A DNA stretch of 10,751 bases from Peptococcaceae bacterium (GTDB taxonomy: Bacteria > Bacillota > Peptococcia > Peptococcales > Peptococcaceae). This document shows, in pieces, positions 6,201-10,751 of the stretch (position 1 is its first letter; each line of letters starts with the position of its first letter). Where the stretch lies: assembly GCA_017383785.1 (NCBI GenBank), contig JAFNVD010000019.1:1-10751 (forward strand), read 5' to 3'. The notes under the pieces were generated by a model that saw only the letters and a list, made by a program, of their open reading frames with translations, was not told the DNA's origin and did not search any database. The translations under genes were made by a program, and so were the position numbers.

Positions 6201-7619
6201 ATGGACGCATTTGCAAGTTTAGTTGGCACAATCAGTGGTTACCTATATGGGTACATTCTGATTGCCCTGTTGATTGGTGCAGGGTTGTATTTCACCATTC
6301 GCACAAAATTCGTACAGTTCCGTTTACTGGGCGAATCTATTCGTGTTATCAAAGAACCGAAAAAAGAACAAAAAGCTACTTCTTCTTTCCAGGCTCTGAT
6401 GGTTTCTACTGCATCCCGTGTAGGGACCGGTAACATCGTTGGTGTAACCGGTGCAATCATCGCCGGTGGTCCCGGAGCTGTATTCTGGATGTGGTTAATT
6501 GCACTGGTTGGTGGTGCATCCGCATTCGTAGAATCTACACTGGCTCAGATTTACAAAAAGAAAGGGGAAAATGGTTCTTACGGTGGTCCTGCGTATTATA
6601 TCAAACAGGCACTACACTCCCCAGCTTTGGGTGGAGCATTCGCTGTGGCATTGATTCTGACCTACATGGGCGGTTTCAACGCATTGGCATCTTACAATAT
6701 GACAGACTTCGTAAAAGTATATTTCCCAGGTGAAAACGCTACCTTAATCATCGGCGCTGTAATCGCTGTACTAGCCGGTACTGTAATCTTAGGCGGCGGC
6801 AAACGCATCTCTGAAGTAACCCAATACATGGTACCTGTAATGGCGGTTATGTATGTTGTCGTAGCACTGATTGTTATGGTCTTAAACATCAGTAGCCTGC
6901 CTTCCGTACTGCACACCATCTTTAGCGAAGCATTCAGTGCACAGTCCGTATTCGGCGGTATGTTTGGTGCAGCTATGATGAACGGTATCAAACGCGGTCT
7001 GTACTCCAACGAAGCCGGTATCGGTTCCGCACCTAACGCTGCAGCATCCGCAGATGTCTCTCACCCTGTTAAACAAGGTCTGGTACAGATGCTGTCCGTA
7101 TTCCTGGATACTCTGGTAATCTGCTCTGCAACCGCATTTATGATTCTGTGCACAAACCTGGATCCGGGTCTGTATGTAGACGCAGCAGGCAACACCATGA
7201 ACGCTGCATATATTCAGGATTCTCTGTCTGCAAACTTTGGTCCTTTTGGTGCCCTATTCATCACAGTATCCTTAGCACTGTTTGCATTCACAACCTTAAT
7301 CGGGAACTACTACTATGCAGAAATGAACATCAACTACTTAGTAAAAGATGCTACAGAAAACAAAACTTTCATCTTCTGCTATCGTTTGTTGGCCGTTGTA
7401 ATCATCTTTATCGGCGCACAGCTCAAAGCTGGTCTGGCTTGGGATTTGGCTGACGTATTGATGGGCTTCATGGCATTAATCAACGTGCCTGTCTGCTTAA
7501 TTTTAGGCGGTACTGCTTTCAAAGCTTTGGAAGACTATGTAGCGCAACGCAAAGAAGGCAAAGACCCTGTATTTAAAGCAAGCAGCATTGGTGTAAAAGA
7601 CACTGATTACTGGAACTAA
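6201..7619 (+). CDS. Sodium:alanine symporter (AGCS family)
   Basis: A 472-residue polytopic membrane protein of the alanine or glycine:cation symporter family, which imports small neutral amino acids with sodium. The family signature is complete: GGPGAVFWMWLIALVG (residues 89-104). Other typical stretches are STASRVGTGNIVGV (69-82), RGLYSNEAGIGSAPN (266-280) and HPVKQGLVQ (289-297). About ten hydrophobic segments are seen. The start is the ATG at 6201, with AGAAAGGA (6183-6190) 10 nt upstream; an in-frame ATG at 6135 lacks a ribosome binding site and would add a polar 22-residue tail unlike the family. By hand count about 24 of 37 Ile codons are ATC with no ATA, against 7 of 26 ATC and 5 ATA in the preceding flavoprotein, consistent with high expression. 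No promoter is visible in the gap, so it is probably co-transcribed. It ends at a strong terminator. Confidence 0.95.
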   Translation: MDAFASLVGTISGYLYGYILIALLIGAGLYFTIRTKFVQFRLLGESIRVIKEPKKEQKATSSFQALMVSTASRVGTGNIVGVTGAIIAGGPGAVFWMWLIALVGGASAFVESTLAQIYKKKGENGSYGGPAYYIKQALHSPALGGAFAVALILTYMGGFNALASYNMTDFVKVYFPGENATLIIGAVIAVLAGTVILGGGKRISEVTQYMVPVMAVMYVVVALIVMVLNISSLPSVLHTIFSEAFSAQSVFGGMFGAAMMNGIKRGLYSNEAGIGSAPNAAASADVSHPVKQGLVQMLSVFLDTLVICSATAFMILCTNLDPGLYVDAAGNTMNAAYIQDSLSANFGPFGALFITVSLALFAFTTLIGNYYYAEMNINYLVKDATENKTFIFCYRLLAVVIIFIGAQLKAGLAWDLADVLMGFMALINVPVCLILGGTAFKALEDYVAQRKEGKDPVFKASSIGVKDTDYWN

Positions 7620-7640
7620 TAAAAGAATGGTAACACATCA

Positions 7641-7677
7641 ACACCCCGTCTCTTATGAGAACGGGGTGTTTTGCTTT
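7641..7677 (+). terminator. Intrinsic terminator of the symporter unit
   Basis: ACACCCCGT (7641-7649) pairs with ACGGGGTGT (7661-7669), giving a 9-bp GC-rich stem. An inner CTC/GAG pairing with one bulged A sits above it, and a TTTTGCTTT tail follows. It begins 21 nt after the symporter stop codon at 7617-7619. Confidence 0.92.
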
Positions 7678-7697
7678 ACTGCGATTTACGTTTTTGT

Positions 7698-7733
7698 AAA
7701 AATAAAAAACCGGCTCAGAAAATCTGAACCGGT
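7698..7733 (-). terminator. Intrinsic terminator of the tRNA-Gln unit
   Basis: Read on the minus strand, an 11-bp stem with one mismatch (arms 7723-7733 and 7709-7719, outer part ACCGG/CCGGT, AT-rich 3-nt loop) is followed by a TTTTTTATTTTT tail (7697-7708). It starts 10 nt after the tRNA 3' end and faces the symporter terminator, so the two converging units are separated. Confidence 0.9.
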
Positions 7734-7743
7734 GAATATGCAT

Positions 7744-7818
7744 TGGCTGGGGTACTAGGATTCGAACCTAGGGATAACGGAGTCAGAGTCCGTTGCCTTA
7801 CCGCTTGGCGATACCCCA
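7744..7818 (-). tRNA. trnQ: tRNA-Gln (anticodon CUG)
   Basis: A complete 75-nt cloverleaf on the minus strand. The acceptor arms TGGGGTA and TACCCCA pair fully, and the 3' GCCA includes an encoded CCA. The D arm (GCCAAGCGGTAAGGC) is the form typical of bacterial tRNA-Gln. The anticodon stem ACGGA/TCCGT encloses the loop CTCTGAC, whose anticodon CTG reads CAG codons. The T arm carries GGTTCGAATCC. It has its own promoter upstream and terminator downstream. Confidence 0.96.
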
Positions 7819-7836
7819 ACGAAAATCACAAAATAT

Positions 7837-7864
7837 ATTATATCATGTAATTTTCTTTTTGCAA
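7837..7864 (-). promoter_or_regulatory. Promoter of tRNA-Gln
   Basis: On the minus strand TTGCAA (7859-7864) and a perfect TATAAT (7837-7842) are spaced by 16 nt, with the tRNA 5' end about 18 nt beyond the -10 box. The remaining 33 nt up to the histidine kinase stop (7865-7897) are very AT-rich, and I see no hairpin terminator for the kinase operon there. Confidence 0.72.
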
Positions 7865-7897
7865 GCTTTTTTTGATATTTTTTTAATTATTTTTTAT

Positions 7898-9307
7898 TTA
7901 GTCCTCTAATTGCTGTACATCATAAAAGAACGGCATTACCAACACGACTTTTGTGCCTACATTCATGGTACTGTCAATCAGCATTTTACCACCATGCAGT
8001 TCCATAATCTCACTGGCAATAGATAAGCCAAGACCTGTACCGCTTTTATTACTGCTCCCTTTATAGAACTTCTCTTTTACACGCTGCAAATCTTCCGGCG
8101 AAATCCCACTACCATTGTCTTCTATGATAACAATAATCTGATCGTCTAACACTTGGCTACTGATTCGAATTTCTGCTTCCGGACGACCCACTGTGAATTT
8201 CATAGCATTGTCCACGATGTTAATCAATACTTGTTTTAGTCGGTTGTAGTCAGCAAACACCCAATTTTCCTGATTGTCTGTCAGAAGTGTCATTTTGATA
8301 TGTTCCTGCTGACAACGTACCGTAAACTGACCAATGATATTCTCCAGCAAATCGGAAATCGAAAATTCTTCTTTTTTCAGTTCAATACGATGTGCCTGCA
8401 GACGAGAAAAGTCGAGCAAATCATTCACCAGAATAATAAGACGGTCTGTCTCTTTAGACACAATCGAAAGGCCTTCTTCTACCACTTCAATATCATCTTT
8501 CATATCCTGCATTGTTTCTGCCCAGCCCTTGATTGCAGCTAGCGGAGTACGTAACTCATGTGAAATAGAAGAGATAAATTCACTCTTAGCCTGATCTGCA
8601 CGAGTAATTTCTTTGGTCATAATGTTAACCGCATCTACCAGCTGACCAATTTCATCATTATGGTACTTAATGGCTGTAACTTTGTAATTCCCTTGTGCCA
8701 CTTCTTCTGTTACGCGCACAAGTTCCTGTACAGGCTCCAGAATACGCTGTGCCATAGCGCGACCATACAAAAACGCTACTGCAATAATTCCAAAACCAAA
8801 CAAGAAAAGCATTGCAAAAAACTGACCCAATACTTGATAGGTTGGCGCAAGGCTGGAGACATATCGTAATGCACCCACTACCGATGTTCCATCATAAATA
8901 GGTGCAGATACCGCAACAATTGGCTCGTTCAAGTCACTGCGTCCACGCCACACTTCACTTTGCCCTCTCAAAGCCTGTGTTACATCAAATGTGTTAATAA
9001 CATTCTCTGTAGACGAACCGGTACTGTCGATTACTACACGCCCCTGCATATCCACGACTTCTATCAATGCAGCTTCATCTATGTCCAGATTCTCAAAAAT
9101 ATAATTTGATTTTTTATAAATATCACCTGCATCGGCATATCGGTTAAAAAATGTTGCTGATGTTTCTGCCTGATTCACTAAAATACGCTCTACGCCGCCT
9201 ATATAATACTCAGAGATTGCCACAGCAAACAAGCCTTCCAGAATCAGTACCGTTACCAACGCAATTGTAATATAGTTCCCGATTAGGCGTTTTCGGATAC
9301 TGCGCAC
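7898..9307 (-). CDS. HAMP-containing sensor histidine kinase
   Basis: A 469-residue membrane sensor kinase, the probable partner of the response regulator encoded just before it. Domains in order: helix 1 (about 10-33), an extracytoplasmic sensor domain of about 125 residues (34-160) with a PAS/Cache-like look, helix 2 (about 161-182), HAMP linker (about 183-235), HisKA with SHELRTPL and the phospho-accepting H250, then the ATPase domain with N-box NIVDNAMKF (363-371), G1 box DNGSG (397-401), F-box FYKG (414-417) and G2 box GTGLGLS (423-429). All catalytic residues are intact. There is no PAS domain between HAMP and HisKA, unlike WalK, so I do not give it that name. It starts at a GTG (9305-9307), 2 nt after the regulator stop, with GGAGGCGGTG inside the regulator gene, which implies translational coupling. 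The signal is unknown. Confidence 0.95.
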   Translation of the reverse strand: MRSIRKRLIGNYITIALVTVLILEGLFAVAISEYYIGGVERILVNQAETSATFFNRYADAGDIYKKSNYIFENLDIDEAALIEVVDMQGRVVIDSTGSSTENVINTFDVTQALRGQSEVWRGRSDLNEPIVAVSAPIYDGTSVVGALRYVSSLAPTYQVLGQFFAMLFLFGFGIIAVAFLYGRAMAQRILEPVQELVRVTEEVAQGNYKVTAIKYHNDEIGQLVDAVNIMTKEITRADQAKSEFISSISHELRTPLAAIKGWAETMQDMKDDIEVVEEGLSIVSKETDRLIILVNDLLDFSRLQAHRIELKKEEFSISDLLENIIGQFTVRCQQEHIKMTLLTDNQENWVFADYNRLKQVLINIVDNAMKFTVGRPEAEIRISSQVLDDQIIVIIEDNGSGISPEDLQRVKEKFYKGSSNKSGTGLGLSIASEIMELHGGKMLIDSTMNVGTKVVLVMPFFYDVQQLED

Positions 9308-9309
9308 GG

Positions 9310-10014
9310 TTATTCACCGCCTCCCCACCAGCGGTAGCCATAGCCCCATACTTTTTCTATATATTTTGGATTAGATGGGTCATCCTCTATTTTCTGACGA
9401 ATACGACGAATATTTACGTCTACAATTTTAAAATCGCCTACATAATTATAGCCCCATACATTATTAAGAATCTCATCACGATGAATTGCTTTGTTTGGGT
9501 TTTCCATAAAATATTTTACCAATGAAAACTCAATTGGTGTCAATTCTATTTCCACGCCATCTTTTAACAGCTTACGTTCTTCCGGCAAAATCGTAAATTT
9601 GCCGGTTACAATCTGATCTGTATTTTGCTCTACTACCGCAACTTTATCTACAATATTCAATCTGCGTGCCAAAGCATTAATACGTGCTAATAATTCTTTT
9701 GGGCTAAACGGCTTTACAATATAATCATCTGCACCTAGCTCTAAACCTTCTATTTTGTTTTCTTCCTGACCTTTTGCCGTCAACATAATAATTCCTAATG
9801 CCGGGTACTGTTCTCTAGCTCGTTTGCATACTTCAAAACCGCTAATACCTGGCAGCATTACATCCAGAAGCGCAATATCAACTGTATCATCCAGCTTTTC
9901 CAGTGCTTCTTCACCGCTAGAAGTTTCAACGATATCAAAGTTATTCTTTTTCAAGTTAATCATAATAAAGCTGCGAATGGATGCTTCATCTTCCAATACC
10001 AGAATCTTTGTCAT
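9310..10014 (-). CDS. OmpR/PhoB-family response regulator
   Basis: A 234-residue DNA-binding response regulator. The receiver domain (1-115) has the acidic pocket E8-D9, phospho-acceptor D51 (in LLDVMLPG), switch T79 (in IMLTAK) and K101 (in VKPF). A winged-helix effector domain (about 133-231) follows, with LTPIEFSLVKYFMENP, RDEILNNVWGY, a DVNIRRIRQKIE recognition-helix segment and the terminal VWGYGYRW wing. All key residues are present. The ATG start has a consensus AAGGAGG (10024-10030) 9 nt upstream, placed inside the end of the preceding gene, from which it is separated by 2 nt; the histidine kinase follows after another 2 nt. Its targets cannot be read from this window. Confidence 0.96.
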   Translation of the reverse strand: MTKILVLEDEASIRSFIMINLKKNNFDIVETSSGEEALEKLDDTVDIALLDVMLPGISGFEVCKRAREQYPALGIIMLTAKGQEENKIEGLELGADDYIVKPFSPKELLARINALARRLNIVDKVAVVEQNTDQIVTGKFTILPEERKLLKDGVEIELTPIEFSLVKYFMENPNKAIHRDEILNNVWGYNYVGDFKIVDVNIRRIRQKIEDDPSNPKYIEKVWGYGYRWWGGGE

Positions 10015-10016
10015 GA

Positions 10017-10751
10017 CTATACGCCTCCTTCTATCTGTAAACAGGAAATCAATTTTTCCGCATTCACCTGAAACTCATTAAATTCATTTGTTTTAATATT
10101 CGCAATATATACTTTGTTTAATGTTGGATGATTCCCCAATACCACGATAGAATCCGTAACATTATCAGCCATTGCCTGCCATATCAATTGATCTACTGCC
10201 GCAATAGAGAATATTGTTTCAAAACTTCGTTCCTCATTTTCATAATAGAACTCTGTCCATTCAATTTCTCCATCGGTATAAAAGTCATAATACAAAGCAT
10301 CCATCCAGGCCACAGGAATCATAAAGCGATACCCGTCAGCTTGATTTTCTAAAATGGCACTCATTGCCTTTAAGCCGCTTTCACCATCCCATTGCAGCCA
10401 TACATGGATAAAGTCTTGATATGCTCTGTTTGACAGGTTATTTTCCGGGCTCCATAAAGAATTCACTTCTAAAATACCGTCATTGTTGATATCTTCAAAC
10501 AATGCGATCCCGGCCATTTCTTCGTAATCATACGGCATAGGATGTTCTAACACTACAGCAAAACCGGATTCCGTTTCACAAAGCAACAACATATTAATAT
10601 AGTGATTATATCGCATCGCCATATAAATGCCGTCTGTAGTTTCATTTACTCTTGCAAAACGCATATCACTGCAATAGCCATCAAATGTGTTGTTATAAAT
10701 CGAGGAAATCATATTCTCACTATAGGTGTAAATTGTGATATTGCTACTCCC
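10017..10751 (-). CDS. Unrecognised protein encoded with the two-component pair, N-terminal part outside the window
   Basis: The frame stays open to the right edge, so at least 244 C-terminal residues are seen and the true start lies beyond 10751; the Met at 10710-10712 is probably internal. I do not recognise the family. The visible part has no transmembrane helix and is rich in aromatic and acidic residues. It carries one FEDINNDGILEV segment (D-x-N-x-D-G at 10476-10493) like the calcium-binding loop of FG-GAP/VCBS or EF-hand-type repeats, followed by alternating hydrophobic stretches suggesting beta structure. A secreted protein or lipoprotein is possible, but the signal peptide region is not visible. 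The 2-nt gap to the response regulator, whose ribosome binding site lies inside this gene, shows that it is part of the same operon and suggests a role as signal input or accessory. Confidence 0.8.
   Translation of the reverse strand, partial: GSSNITIYTYSENMISSIYNNTFDGYCSDMRFARVNETTDGIYMAMRYNHYINMLLLCETESGFAVVLEHPMPYDYEEMAGIALFEDINNDGILEVNSLWSPENNLSNRAYQDFIHVWLQWDGESGLKAMSAILENQADGYRFMIPVAWMDALYYDFYTDGEIEWTEFYYENEERSFETIFSIAAVDQLIWQAMADNVTDSIVVLGNHPTLNKVYIANIKTNEFNEFQVNAEKLISCLQIEGGV

Noticed and set aside
1..10751. Mobile elements, CRISPR arrays, phage or defence genes, riboswitches
   Set aside because: No transposase, integrase, repeat-spacer pattern, terminal inverted repeats or known riboswitch fold is visible; gene content and composition are those of a stable chromosomal region.

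Overview
This is an ordinary chromosomal stretch from a low-to-mid G+C anaerobic Bacillota (Firmicutes). The grounds are the strong GGAGG-type ribosome binding sites, sigma-A-like promoters with 16-17 nt spacers, T-rich intrinsic terminators, and a gene set typical of Clostridia and Negativicutes: a MurJ of the Gram-positive MviN type, a YetF/DUF421 protein, an HI0933-family flavoprotein, an AGCS symporter and a short-spaced OmpR-type two-component operon. The order or genus cannot be fixed from the sequence. I see no transposase, phage gene, CRISPR array or rRNA.

Left block (1-4509, all minus strand). In the order of transcription: a DUF421 membrane protein (3778-4509), a divergent CaCA-type cation antiporter (2709-3692), the lipid II flippase murJ (950-2560), and a CofE-like (F420-0:L-glutamate ligase family) protein (114-812), closed by a clean intrinsic terminator (43-71). 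murJ and the CofE-like gene each have a promoter of their own. No terminator is visible between the four genes, so read-through is likely. The extreme left edge holds a promoter firing out of the window.

Centre (4522-7677, plus strand). A 64-residue two-helix membrane protein of unknown function is transcribed divergently from the DUF421 gene; the two promoters appear to share one near-symmetrical -10 element. It is followed by an HI0933/BaiN-like FAD oxidoreductase (4891-6138) and a sodium:alanine symporter (6201-7619) that ends at a strong terminator. The symporter has clearly more biased codon use than the flavoprotein, which suggests high expression.

Right block (7698-10751, minus strand). 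An operon enters from the right edge: an unrecognised protein cut off at its N-terminal side by the window edge, an OmpR/PhoB-type response regulator, and a HAMP-containing sensor histidine kinase. Consecutive genes are separated by only 2 nt. Next comes tRNA-Gln(CUG) with its own promoter and terminator. The tRNA terminator and the symporter terminator lie back to back, separating the converging transcription units.

Nothing here amounts to an obviously new system. The most worthwhile leads are the unknown protein encoded with the two-component pair, the CofE-like protein with no F420 context, the antiporter with degenerate ion-binding repeats, and the shared divergent promoter with its small membrane protein.
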